Of a stretch of DNA of 41,699 nucleotides, positions 22,490 through 30,982 are shown piece after piece. This stretch comes from an uncultured Prevotella sp. (GTDB taxonomy: Bacteria; Bacteroidota; Bacteroidia; Bacteroidales; Bacteroidaceae): positions 1 through 41,699 of the forward strand of contig CAKQXI010000006.1 of NCBI GenBank assembly GCA_934281565.1, in the 5' to 3' direction. Within the stretch, counting starts at the first letter, position 1, and every line of letters starts with the position of its first letter. Under the pieces are notes generated by a model. The model searched no databases, was not told the origin of the DNA, and saw nothing but the letters and a program-made list of their open reading frames with translations. Position numbers and translations under genes: made by a program.

Positions 22490-25006
22490 ATGACATTCGA
22501 CAAATTTACTATCAAGGCGCAGGAGACGGTGCAGGAAGCCGTGAACATTGCGCAGCGAAATGGTCAGCAGACCATCGAACCAGTGCATCTTCTCAGCGGA
22601 ATCATCGAGAAAGCACCTGACGTAACCAACTATATCTTCCAGAAGCTCGGCATGAACGCCGCACAAATCGCCATGCTCCTGAAACAAGAGATGCAACACC
22701 TGCCACGGGTGCAGGGCGCAGGGCAGCCTTATCTGAGCAACGACACCAACCAGATATTGATGACCGCCGAGGATACTGCCAGGAAGATGGGCGATGAGTT
22801 CGTGAGCGTGGAACCTATCTTGCTCGCCATCGTCAAGGGCAACACGACCGCTGCACGCATCCTCAAGGACGCTGGTGCCAACGAGAAAGATATGCTCTCG
22901 GCTATCCAGGCTCTAAGGCAAGGGCAGAACGTGAAGTCGCAAAGTGCCGACGACAACTACCAGAGCCTCGAGAAATATGCCAAGAACCTCGTGGAACAGG
23001 CTCGGAGCGGCAAGCTGGACCCAGTGATTGGGCGTGACGAGGAGATAAGGCGTGTATTGCAAATCCTATCTCGCAGAACCAAGAACAACCCTATCTTGAT
23101 AGGTGAGCCTGGCACTGGCAAGACCGCTATCGTAGAGGGACTTGCCGAACGCATCGTGCGTGGTGATGTGCCCGAGAACTTGAAGAACAAGCAACTCTAC
23201 TCGCTCGACATGGGTGCCCTCGTTGCTGGCGCCAAGTACAAGGGAGAGTTTGAGGAACGCCTGAAGAGCGTCATCAAGGAGGTGACCAACGCCAATGGGC
23301 AGATTATCCTCTTCATTGATGAAATCCACACGCTGGTGGGCGCAGGAGGTGGCGAGGGTGCCATGGATGCCGCCAACATCCTGAAACCAGCCTTGGCTCG
23401 TGGTGAGCTGAGAGCCATCGGTGCCACCACCCTCAATGAATACCAGAAGTATTTCGAGAAAGACAAGGCTCTGGAACGCCGTTTCCAAACGGTGATGGTG
23501 AACGAACCTGACGAAGTGGATGCCATCAGCATCCTGCGTGGCATCAAGGAGCGTTATGAGAACCACCACAAGGTTCGTATCCAGGATGATGCCTGCATCG
23601 CCGCCGTTAAGCTATCGGAGCGTTACATCTCCGACCGTTTCCTCCCCGACAAGGCTATCGACCTGATGGACGAAGCTGCCGCCAAGCTCCGCATGGAGCG
23701 TGACTCCGTGCCTGAGGAACTGGATGAAATCACTCGCCACTTGAAGCAACTGGAGATAGAGCGTGAGGCTATCAAGCGTGAGGACGACCAACCGAAGATT
23801 GCACAGCTCGACAAGGAAATTGCCGAACTGAAAGACCAGGAGCACAACTTCCGTGCTAAATGGGAGGGTGAGAAAGCGCTTGTGAACAAAATACAGCAAG
23901 ACAAGCAGGAGATGGAGAACCTTAAGTTCGAGGCTGAGCGACAGGAGCGTGAGGGCAACTATGAGCGTGTGGCTGAAATCAGATACTCCAAGCTGAAAGC
24001 CCTCGAGGACGACATCAAGAACATCCAAGAGCAGTTGAAGAGCACGCAAGGTGGTGAGGCAATGGTGCGTGAGGAAGTTACTTCGGACGACATTGCCGAG
24101 GTGGTAAGTCGCTGGACTGGCATACCTGTGAGCCGCATGATGCAGAGTGAGCGTGAGAAGCTGCTCCACTTGGAGGAAGAACTCCACAAACGCGTCATTG
24201 GGCAAGACGAGGCCATCACAGCCGTGAGCGATGCCGTGCGCCGTTCTCGTGCTGGACTGCAAGACCCCAAACGCCCTATCGCCTCTTTCATCTTCCTTGG
24301 AACAACGGGTGTGGGCAAGACGGAGCTTGCCAAGGCTCTTGCTGAATACCTCTTCAACGATGAGTCGATGATGACACGTATCGACATGAGTGAGTATCAG
24401 GAGAAGTTCAGCGTGACCCGACTCATCGGTGCGCCTCCAGGATACGTTGGCTATGACGAGGGTGGTCAGTTGACCGAGGCTGTACGCCGCAAGCCATACA
24501 GCGTGGTTCTCTTTGACGAGATTGAGAAAGCTCACCCTGATGTGTTCAACACCTTGCTTCAGGTCTTGGACGACGGTAGGTTGACGGACAACAAGGGTCG
24601 TGTGGTCAACTTCAAGAACACCATCATCATCATGACTTCCAATGCGAGCCGTGAGATGCTGAAAAGCACTTTCCGCCCTGAGTTCTTGAACCGTATCGAC
24701 GACATCATCACCTTTAAGCCTTTGACCAAGGAGCAGATTGCCAGCGTGGTAGAGCTTCAGATGAACAGGGTGAAAAAGATGCTTGAGCCTCAGGGCTTCG
24801 ACCTCCGCTGGACGTCTTCTGCCATACAATATCTTGCCGAGGTGGGCTATGACCCTGAGTTTGGTGCCCGTCCTGTGAAACGTGCTATCCAAGATTATGT
24901 GCTCAACGACTTGAGCAAGAAAATCCTTGCTGAGCAGGTGAGCCGTGAGATGCCTATCACCATCGGCTATACGGCTGAGAGGGGGCTGGTCTTCGAGAAT
25001 AAATAA
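22490..25006 (+). CDS. clpB: ATP-dependent disaggregase chaperone ClpB
   Basis: An 838-residue Hsp100 chaperone that rescues aggregated proteins with DnaK. Order: N-domain (1-145), AAA-1 with GEPGTGKT Walker A and FIDEIHTLVGAGG Walker B, the coiled-coil M domain (about 400-525; long K/E/Q-rich helices such as LDEITRHLKQLEIEREAI), AAA-2 with GTTGVGKT and VLFDEIEKAHPDV, and the C-terminal domain. No IGF/IGL loop for ClpP is seen, which with the M domain separates it from ClpA/ClpC. The AAA-2 region is short: between the sensor-1 MTSN (Asn718) and FRPEFLNRID (from 728) there are 9 residues, against 29 in E. coli ClpB. It has a strong promoter and a long structured leader. Confidence 0.96.
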   Translation: MTFDKFTIKAQETVQEAVNIAQRNGQQTIEPVHLLSGIIEKAPDVTNYIFQKLGMNAAQIAMLLKQEMQHLPRVQGAGQPYLSNDTNQILMTAEDTARKMGDEFVSVEPILLAIVKGNTTAARILKDAGANEKDMLSAIQALRQGQNVKSQSADDNYQSLEKYAKNLVEQARSGKLDPVIGRDEEIRRVLQILSRRTKNNPILIGEPGTGKTAIVEGLAERIVRGDVPENLKNKQLYSLDMGALVAGAKYKGEFEERLKSVIKEVTNANGQIILFIDEIHTLVGAGGGEGAMDAANILKPALARGELRAIGATTLNEYQKYFEKDKALERRFQTVMVNEPDEVDAISILRGIKERYENHHKVRIQDDACIAAVKLSERYISDRFLPDKAIDLMDEAAAKLRMERDSVPEELDEITRHLKQLEIEREAIKREDDQPKIAQLDKEIAELKDQEHNFRAKWEGEKALVNKIQQDKQEMENLKFEAERQEREGNYERVAEIRYSKLKALEDDIKNIQEQLKSTQGGEAMVREEVTSDDIAEVVSRWTGIPVSRMMQSEREKLLHLEEELHKRVIGQDEAITAVSDAVRRSRAGLQDPKRPIASFIFLGTTGVGKTELAKALAEYLFNDESMMTRIDMSEYQEKFSVTRLIGAPPGYVGYDEGGQLTEAVRRKPYSVVLFDEIEKAHPDVFNTLLQVLDDGRLTDNKGRVVNFKNTIIIMTSNASREMLKSTFRPEFLNRIDDIITFKPLTKEQIASVVELQMNRVKKMLEPQGFDLRWTSSAIQYLAEVGYDPEFGARPVKRAIQDYVLNDLSKKILAEQVSREMPITIGYTAERGLVFENK

Positions 25007-25025
25007 CCTCGTGGACTGGGGAGGT

Positions 25026-25131
25026 CTCGCAAATTTCGCAGATTACGCAAATTTTTTCTTCTCATAGGATTTTGCACATGAATGAAAATCTCCCGTGGAT
25101 TTCGCGGATTTACGCAGATTTTCTCTTCTAA
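25026..25131 (+). repeat. Degenerate direct repeat of TTTCGCGGATT-TACGCAGATT type
   Basis: Two diverged copies downstream of clpB (about 25034-25062 and 25100-25129) share TTTCGC(A/G)GATT, ACGCA(A/G)AT and a TTTTTCTTCT-like tail, 66 bp apart. It occupies the 245-bp clpB to DUF2442 gap with the family C fragment and terminator. No coding frame. Confidence 0.6.
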
Positions 25132-25132
25132 G

Positions 25133-25165
25133 CAATTACAGTGACAATTACAGTTAGAAAATCCG
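25133..25165 (+). repeat. Repeat family C, partial copy
   Basis: Bases 25145-25165 are identical to 20942-20962, the inner 21 bp of the left arm of the 159-bp palindrome. CAATTACAGT is also duplicated in tandem here (25133 and 25145). No right arm is present. Confidence 0.7.
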
Positions 25166-25212
25166 AAAGGTTCCCTTGCATGGATATATTCTCCTGCATG
25201 GGAACCTTTTTT
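25166..25212 (+). terminator. Terminator downstream of clpB
   Basis: A 10-bp stem AAAGGTTCCC (25166-25175) with GGGAACCTTT (25200-25209), an inner GCA-GG/CC-TGC helix, and a six-T tail. Confidence 0.88.
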
Positions 25213-25251
25213 CTATCTAAGCCTTTTCTCCTTTATCTATACCACCTATTT

Positions 25252-25545
25252 TTATTTAAAGGTATCAAACTCATTTCTTTTCATTACCAGAGGATAACGC
25301 TCTGGATGCTTCAAGCTATCAATCTCTAAATCAATGCCAAGATTTGACCATTCGATGGCATCATGTCCACACATCCGAACATCCAAGACATCCCTTACCG
25401 TTGCATTCTTCATCCAAGGGAGGCGATTGAACGAAATGAAATAGTCTTGACCAAGAACCGATAGCATCAATCCTTTGTCATTTATCATTAACACGCTTAC
25501 CGATGTGTTGCTGGAATTTGATTTTAAACTCGTCTTAGAATTCAT
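25252..25545 (-). CDS. DUF2442-like small protein
   Basis: A 97-residue protein. Residues of about 17-85 (VLMINDKGLMLSVLGQDYFISFNRLPWMKNATVRDVLDV...AIEWSNLGIDLEIDSL) follow the DUF2442 pattern: a short beta meander with aromatic residues, then a W-x-x-L-x-x-D-L motif. DUF2442 proteins are small, widespread in accessory DNA and often found in pairs with other tiny genes in a toxin-antitoxin-like arrangement; no activity is established. The first 16 residues are serine/asparagine-rich. The start overlaps the stop of the upstream 41-codon gene (ATGA), so the two are translationally coupled. Confidence 0.65.
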   Translation of the reverse strand: MNSKTSLKSNSSNTSVSVLMINDKGLMLSVLGQDYFISFNRLPWMKNATVRDVLDVRMCGHDAIEWSNLGIDLEIDSLKHPERYPLVMKRNEFDTFK

Positions 25546-25667
25546 GTTGCACCGTATTTTGCATAAACATCAATGCCCTTGTATTGTTTTACTCGTTCAT
25601 CGATTTCTCGTTTGTGCCTTAGAAGTTGTTTTACTCTTCTAATAGCCTCTTCTTTTGTAATTTCCAT
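25542..25667 (-). CDS. Small basic helical protein, partner of the DUF2442-like gene
   Basis: A 41-residue protein, MEITKEEAIRRVKQLLRHKR..., probably one long amphipathic helix with net positive charge followed by a GIDVYAKYGAT tail. I do not recognise a family. The longer frame from 25727 adds 20 residues that run across the promoter, so the ATG at 25667 is preferred. The 4-bp overlap with the DUF2442-like gene and a shared promoter suggest a two-gene unit, in the order expected for an antitoxin-toxin pair, but this is inference. Confidence 0.6.
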   Translation of the reverse strand: MEITKEEAIRRVKQLLRHKREIDERVKQYKGIDVYAKYGAT

Positions 25668-25697
25668 ATATTTCCTTTCTTTTATGAATTCATGTTG

Positions 25698-25724
25698 CAA
25701 AGATAAGCAAAAAGCATGAAACAA
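25698..25724 (-). promoter_or_regulatory. Promoter for the small two-gene operon
   Basis: On the minus strand TATCTTTG (25698-25705) is a good -7 box 30 bp before the 41-codon gene; the nearest TTG (25722-25724) gives a short 16-bp spacer. GAATTCATGTTGCA at 25686-25699 overlaps the box and is repeated exactly at 25538-25551. Confidence 0.5.
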
Positions 25725-25812
25725 CATTGGAAAATCTATAAGAATATACTGCTTGGCTATATAAAAAAATTAAAAAATATGCTATTCTCTACGCTTTTGG
25801 ATATATTTTTAG

Positions 25813-25820
25813 TAACTTTG
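25813..25820 (+). promoter_or_regulatory. Promoter -7 box for hflX
   Basis: TAACTTTG matches TAnnTTTG 32 bp before the hflX ATG. A TTTTG at 25795-25799 is closer than the usual -33 distance. Confidence 0.5.
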
Positions 25821-25852
25821 CACCTATTATATATTATATCTTATTTACATCA

Positions 25853-27100
25853 ATGAAAGAATTTGTAATATCAGAAGTCAAGGCGGAAACCGCCATCCTC
25901 GTGGGACTTATCACCAAGGAACAGGATGAAGCCAAGACAAAAGAATATCTCGACGAACTTGAATTCCTCGCCGATACCGCTGGCGCTATCACCGTGAAAC
26001 GATTTACCCAAAAGGTGGTGGCACCTAACCAAACTTCTTATGTGGGAAAGGGTAAGCTGGAGGAAATCAAACAATATATCAAGAACGAAGAGGAGGAAGA
26101 ACGGGAAATCGGTATGGTTATCTTCGATGATGAGCTATCCGCCAAGCAGATACGCAATATTGAGAACGAACTACAAGTGAAAATCCTTGACCGTACATCG
26201 CTTATCCTCGACATCTTCGCTATGCGAGCACAGACCGCCGCCGCTAAGACACAGGTGGAATTGGCACAATATCGCTATATGCTCCCTCGATTGCAAAGAC
26301 TTTGGACTCACCTGGAACGACAAGGTGGTGGCTCGGGCTCGGGCGGAGGAAAAGGTTCGGTGGGACTCCGTGGCCCTGGTGAGACCCAGCTTGAGATGGA
26401 CCGCCGTATCATCCTTGGGCGCATGAGCCTCTTGAAAGAGCGTCTTGCTGAAATCGACAAGCAGAAGACGACCCAGAGGAAGAACCGTGGGCGACTTATC
26501 CGTGTGGCTCTCGTGGGATATACCAACGTGGGCAAGAGCACCATCATGAACCTCCTTTCCAAGAGTGATGTCTTTGCCGAGAACAAGCTATTTGCCACCC
26601 TCGACACAACGGTACGCAAAGTGGTGGTGGAGAACTTGCCTTTCCTGCTTGCCGACACCGTAGGTTTCATCCGCAAATTGCCTACCGACCTTGTGGACTC
26701 TTTCAAGAGTACGCTTGACGAGACACGTGAGGCTGACCTCCTGCTCCATGTCGTAGACATCTCCCACCCCGACTTCGAGGAGCAAATCCAAGTGGTGGAG
26801 AACACCTTGAAAGAACTGGGATGCGCCGACAAGCCATCAATGATTATCTTCAACAAGATAGACAATTACCACTGGGTCGAGAAAGAGGAGGACGACCTCA
26901 CTCCTATCCAGAAAGAGAACATCACGCTCGATGAACTGAAAAAGACTTGGATGGCAAAGCTCAATGACGATTGCCTCTTCATCTCGGCTAAGAACAAGGA
27001 GAACATTGATGAGTTCCGTAATGTCCTTTACAAGAAAGTACGTGAGCTTCATGTGCAGAAGTATCCTTACAATGACTTCTTGTATCAGGATTATGAATGA
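25853..27100 (+). CDS. hflX: GTPase HflX (ribosome-splitting)
   Basis: A 415-residue GTPase. The N-terminal HflX domain (1-190) has VGKGKLEEIKQYI and VKILDRTSLILDIFAMRAQTAAAKTQVELAQYRYMLPRL, then a glycine-rich linker (RQGGGSGSGGGKGSVGLRGPGETQLE) ahead of the G domain with GYTNVGKS (G1), DTVGFIRKLP (G3) and FNKIDN (G4). HflX splits stalled 70S ribosomes under stress. Length is normal. It is separated from DUF4954 by a 271-bp repeat-filled gap. Confidence 0.96.
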   Translation: MKEFVISEVKAETAILVGLITKEQDEAKTKEYLDELEFLADTAGAITVKRFTQKVVAPNQTSYVGKGKLEEIKQYIKNEEEEEREIGMVIFDDELSAKQIRNIENELQVKILDRTSLILDIFAMRAQTAAAKTQVELAQYRYMLPRLQRLWTHLERQGGGSGSGGGKGSVGLRGPGETQLEMDRRIILGRMSLLKERLAEIDKQKTTQRKNRGRLIRVALVGYTNVGKSTIMNLLSKSDVFAENKLFATLDTTVRKVVVENLPFLLADTVGFIRKLPTDLVDSFKSTLDETREADLLLHVVDISHPDFEEQIQVVENTLKELGCADKPSMIIFNKIDNYHWVEKEEDDLTPIQKENITLDELKKTWMAKLNDDCLFISAKNKENIDEFRNVLYKKVRELHVQKYPYNDFLYQDYE

Positions 27101-27127
27101 TTTTGGGAATGATTTGAGGAATATGTT

Positions 27128-27335
27128 GGGGAATTTAAGTGAAGTTAAGAGAAGTTAGAGGGAAGTTAAGGGACAATAGCCTTTAAGGATAATCTTAAGG
27201 ATAGTATTAAGGGCAGTCCTCGCCCCATTCTTCACTCTTCGTTCTTCACTCTTCACTAAATAAAGCCGTCGTCCCTTAACTTCCCGAGCGACCGAAAGGG
27301 AGCGATAACTTCCCTTAACTTCTCTTAAATTCCCC
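27128..27335. repeat. Intergenic repeat family B, copy 2 (hflX-DUF4954 gap)
   Basis: Inverted arms: 27128-27148 pairs with 27315-27335 (20 of 21 positions), and 27161-27174 pairs perfectly with 27271-27284. The core AGCGACCGAAAGGGAGCGA at 27287-27305 matches the purH-mreB copy. The middle carries TTCACTCTTCGTTCTTCACTC-type short direct repeats. It fills nearly the whole 271-bp gap; no gene or clear promoter is visible. Confidence 0.8.
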
Positions 27336-27371
27336 ATAAATATAAATTCCCCATAAAAACAATACTACAAA

Positions 27372-29228
27372 ATGAACGATTATCGACCCCTAACCTCCGA
27401 AGAAATCGAGGTGCTAAGACAAAACGATTGCTGGGCGGAAGACTGGACATCCATCAACGTGTCGGAAGACTTTGCCCCACAATATATGCACCATGTGATG
27501 CTCTATGGAGAAGTAAACATCGGATGCTTCAACAAGAACGTGGAAGTAAGCCAAGGCTTTGCCAAGCACTCGGGCATCAACAACGCCACTCTCCGCAATG
27601 TGACCATCGGGGACGATTGCCTCATCGAGAACATTGGCAACTTCATCAACAATTATACCATAGGCGACGATTGCTACATCTCTAACCTTGCCACGATGGA
27701 AACCACCGAGGGGGCTACCTATGGCGAGGGAAACGTGGTGAGCGTACTCAACGAGGTGGGCGAGGGAAACGTCATTCTCTTTAGCGACCTCAATAGCCAG
27801 CTCGCCGCTTTCATGGTGAAGCACTTCGCCGACAAAGACTTGAAAGACAAGGTAAGACAACTCATATACAAGGACATCAGCACCAAGATGGCGGAGAGAG
27901 GACAAATCGGCAACAATGTCACGATTGTCAATACCAAGGAGATAACCAATTGTATCGTCAACGACTATTGTGAAATCAATGGTGCCGCACGATTGAGCGA
28001 CTGCACCTTGCTTGGCTCACCATCAGGATGCGTATATATCGGCACGGGCGTCATCGTGGAGAACTCCATCATCGCCGAGGGCTCCAGCCTCATCAATAGC
28101 GTGAAGATACAAGATTGCTTCGTGGGCGAGACTTGTAAGATAAGCAATGGCTTCACCGCCTCAGCCTCGGTCTTCTTCGCCAACTCATTCATGAGCAATG
28201 GCGAGGCTTGTGCGGCATTCTGTGGTCCATTCACCGCTTCCCACCATAAGAGCAGCTTGCTCATCGGAGGGATGTTCTCTTTCTATAATGCAGGTTCGGC
28301 GACAAACTTTAGCAATCATGCCTACAAGATGGGACCAATGCACTGGGGAACGCTCGAAAGAGGTTCCAAGACGGCAAGCGGTGCTTATCTCCTGATGCCT
28401 GCCACGCTCGGCACGTTCTCCGTATGTTTCGGCAAGCTGATGCACCATCCCAATACTCGAAACTTGCCTTTCGCTTACCTCATAGCCGATGGCGACAAGA
28501 TGTTTCTCATCCCTGGCAGGAACATCACTACCGTGGGATTGTATCGTGACATCAGGAAATGGCCCAAGAGAGACATCCGCCCCTTGGAGCATCGCAAGAG
28601 CATCGTCAACTTCGACTGGCTTTCCCCATTCTCCGTTGGTGAGATTTTGAAAGGAAAGAAAATACTCGAAAGCCTGAGGGAAGTGACGGGTGACAACGTG
28701 TCCAACTACTTCTACCACGAATATATCATCCCTGCCACTTCCTTGCGCAAGGGTATCAAGTATTACGACATAGCCCTGCGCATCTATATGGGTGCCGTAT
28801 TGAAACGTGTCTTGAAGAAAGACCCTACGATAGCCCCTCCTACCACAGGGATAGGGAAAGGCGACTGGGACGACTTGTCGGGACTCTTGCTTCCTGTATC
28901 GGAGGAACAACGCATCATCGACGACATCAAGAATGGCGACATAGACGATATACAAGCACTTATCGACCGCTTCGAGGAAATCAATGTCCATTATCGTGAA
29001 TACCAATGGGCTTGGACTTACCAAATGATACTCGATTATTATGGCATACCCGAGATAACGCTCGAAGATGCCAGCCGCATCCATGAAGACTATATCAAGG
29101 CTCGCCGTGCCTGGATAGCGGAAATAAGAAAGGATGCCGAGAAAGAGTATGCCATGGGAGACGTGGAGGAAGAGGTCTTCAAGAACTTCATCAACAATCT
29201 CGACCATGAGATAGATTTTGAGAACTGA
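27372..29228 (+). CDS. DUF4954 family protein with left-handed beta-helix repeats
   Basis: A 618-residue cytoplasmic-looking protein without signal peptide. Residues of about 55-290 contain imperfect hexapeptide repeats (for example ATLRNVTIGDDCLIENIG, NYTIGDDCYISNLA, IGTGVIVENSIIAEGSSLINSVKIQDCFVGETCKISNG) expected to fold as a left-handed parallel beta-helix, as in nucleotidyltransferase/acyltransferase enzymes. The middle contains GPFTASHHKSSLLIGGMFSFYNAGSATNFSNHAYKMGP, strongly conserved in DUF4954. The C-terminal third is mostly helical. Proteins of this family occur in Bacteroidetes; the reaction is unknown though a sugar-nucleotide or acyl-transfer role is plausible. Confidence 0.85.
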   Translation: MNDYRPLTSEEIEVLRQNDCWAEDWTSINVSEDFAPQYMHHVMLYGEVNIGCFNKNVEVSQGFAKHSGINNATLRNVTIGDDCLIENIGNFINNYTIGDDCYISNLATMETTEGATYGEGNVVSVLNEVGEGNVILFSDLNSQLAAFMVKHFADKDLKDKVRQLIYKDISTKMAERGQIGNNVTIVNTKEITNCIVNDYCEINGAARLSDCTLLGSPSGCVYIGTGVIVENSIIAEGSSLINSVKIQDCFVGETCKISNGFTASASVFFANSFMSNGEACAAFCGPFTASHHKSSLLIGGMFSFYNAGSATNFSNHAYKMGPMHWGTLERGSKTASGAYLLMPATLGTFSVCFGKLMHHPNTRNLPFAYLIADGDKMFLIPGRNITTVGLYRDIRKWPKRDIRPLEHRKSIVNFDWLSPFSVGEILKGKKILESLREVTGDNVSNYFYHEYIIPATSLRKGIKYYDIALRIYMGAVLKRVLKKDPTIAPPTTGIGKGDWDDLSGLLLPVSEEQRIIDDIKNGDIDDIQALIDRFEEINVHYREYQWAWTYQMILDYYGIPEITLEDASRIHEDYIKARRAWIAEIRKDAEKEYAMGDVEEEVFKNFINNLDHEIDFEN

Positions 29229-29263
29229 TCATTGAATTATAAATTTATATAACAAAAACATTT

Positions 29264-30922
29264 ATGGCAAAGACTCCTGATTTTAAGTACGCTCCTATGT
29301 TCCAGTTAGGAGAGGACAAGACAGAGTATCGCTTGCTTACCAAGGAAGGTGTAAGCACAGCAGAGTTCGAGGGTAAGACTATCCTCAAGGTTTCTAAGGA
29401 AGCATTGACCTTGTTGACTCAACAGGGTTTCCACGATGTAGAGTTCATGCTCCGTCGTGAGCACAATGCTCAGGTGGCTAAGATACTCACCGACCCAGAG
29501 GCTTCGGAGAACGACAAGTACGTGGCTCTCCAGTTCCTCCGCAATGCAGAGACTGCCGTCAAGGGCATCCTCCCATTCTGCCAGGATACGGGTACCGCCA
29601 TCATCCACGGAGAGAAAGGTCAGCGTGTATGGACCGACTTCGAGGACGAAGAGGCTTTGAGCCTCGGTGTATACAACACTTACACACAAGACAACCTCCG
29701 CTATTCTCAGAACGCACCTCTCAATATGTATGACGAGGTGAACACTCGTTGCAACCTCCCTGCCCAGATTGACATTGAGGCAACAGAGGGTGATGAGTAT
29801 CGTTTCGTGATGGTTGCCAAGGGTGGCGGTTCTGCCAACAAGACCTACTTCTACCCTATGACCAAGGCTACCATCCAGAACGAGGGTACACTTCTCCCAT
29901 TCTTGGTAGAGAAGATGAAAAGCCTTGGTACAGCGGCTTGCCCTCCTTATCACATCGCTTTCGTTATCGGTGGCACCAGTGCTGAGAAGAACCTCCTTAC
30001 CGTGAAGTTGGCTTCCATCAAGTACTACGACAACCTCCCTACGACAGGTGACGAGACAGGTCGTGCTTTCCGTGACATCGACTTGGAGAACAAGCTCCTT
30101 GAAGAAGCCCACAAGATTGGTCTCGGTGCTCAATTTGGTGGCAAGTACTTGGCTCATGACATCCGTGTGGTTCGCTTGCCTCGTCATGGTGCAAGCTGTC
30201 CTATCGGCATGGGTGTAAGTTGCTCCGCCGACCGCAACATCAAGGCTAAGATTAACAAAGACGGTATCTGGTTGGAGAAGATGGATGAGAACCCAACAGA
30301 GTTAATCCCAGAGGAGCTTCGCAATCCTGGTGAAGGTGCAAAGGGCATCGAGATTGACCTTGACAAGGGTATTGATGCCGTTCGTGCTGAGTTGACCAAG
30401 TATCCTGTTAGCACACGTGTGAACTTGAAGGGTACTATCATCGTGGCTCGTGACATCGCTCACGCTAAGCTCAAGGCTCGCCTCGACGCAGGTGAAGACT
30501 TGCCAGCATACTTCAAGGACCACCCTATTCTCTACGCTGGTCCTGCCAAGACTCCAGAGGGTTATCCATGTGGCTCTATGGGTCCTACTACCGCTAACCG
30601 TATGGACCCATACGTAGATGAGTTCCAAGATCATGGCGGTAGTTTGGTCATGATTGCCAAGGGTAACCGTGGTCAGGTGGTAACGGATGCTTGCCAGAAG
30701 CATGGTGGTTTCTATCTCGGCACTATCGGTGGTGTTGCCGCCGTTCTCTCACAAAGCTCTATCAAGAGCATTGAGTGCGTAGAGTACCCAGAGCTCGGCA
30801 TGGAGGCAATCTGGAAGATTACCGTAGAGGACTTCCCTGCATTCATCCTCGTTGACGACAAGGGCAATGACTTCTTCAAGCAATTGAAGCCTTGGACTCC
30901 TTGCAAGGAATGCCAGAAATAA
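29264..30922 (+). CDS. Fumarate hydratase, class I (4Fe-4S)
   Basis: A 552-residue two-domain class I fumarase, interconverting fumarate and malate in the reductive branch of anaerobic metabolism. The N-terminal (alpha) domain has LPFCQDTGTAIIHGEKG with a cluster-ligand cysteine, GGGSANKTYFYPMT, CPPYHIAFVIGGTSAEKNL and RLPRHGASCPIGMGVSCSADRN; the C-terminal (beta) domain carries ILYAGPAKTPEGYPCGSMGPTTANRMDPYVDEF and KGNRGQVV. It matches E. coli FumA/FumB in length and order. Its codon use is more biased than in its neighbours, in line with high expression. A terminator follows. Confidence 0.95.
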   Translation: MAKTPDFKYAPMFQLGEDKTEYRLLTKEGVSTAEFEGKTILKVSKEALTLLTQQGFHDVEFMLRREHNAQVAKILTDPEASENDKYVALQFLRNAETAVKGILPFCQDTGTAIIHGEKGQRVWTDFEDEEALSLGVYNTYTQDNLRYSQNAPLNMYDEVNTRCNLPAQIDIEATEGDEYRFVMVAKGGGSANKTYFYPMTKATIQNEGTLLPFLVEKMKSLGTAACPPYHIAFVIGGTSAEKNLLTVKLASIKYYDNLPTTGDETGRAFRDIDLENKLLEEAHKIGLGAQFGGKYLAHDIRVVRLPRHGASCPIGMGVSCSADRNIKAKINKDGIWLEKMDENPTELIPEELRNPGEGAKGIEIDLDKGIDAVRAELTKYPVSTRVNLKGTIIVARDIAHAKLKARLDAGEDLPAYFKDHPILYAGPAKTPEGYPCGSMGPTTANRMDPYVDEFQDHGGSLVMIAKGNRGQVVTDACQKHGGFYLGTIGGVAAVLSQSSIKSIECVEYPELGMEAIWKITVEDFPAFILVDDKGNDFFKQLKPWTPCKECQK

Positions 30923-30930
30923 AATATATC

Positions 30931-30978
30931 AATCCCTCCCCTGCCAAGATAACGAATAAGGTTCGGGGAGGGATTTTA
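30931..30978 (+). terminator. Terminator after fumarase
   Basis: An 11-bp stem AATCCCTCCCC (30931-30941) with GGGGAGGGATT (30965-30975), loop of 23 nt, followed by a short T-rich stretch. It ends only a few bases before the dinB ATG. Confidence 0.75.
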
Positions 30979-30982
30979 CTAC

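Noticed and set aside
23612..24892. 426-codon open frame antisense to clpB
   Set aside because: It lies fully inside clpB on the opposite strand, and its leucine/histidine-rich composition is what the complement of a biased coding frame gives.
28185..29207. 340-codon open frame antisense to the DUF4954 gene
   Set aside because: Complement shadow of a long conserved gene; no family features.
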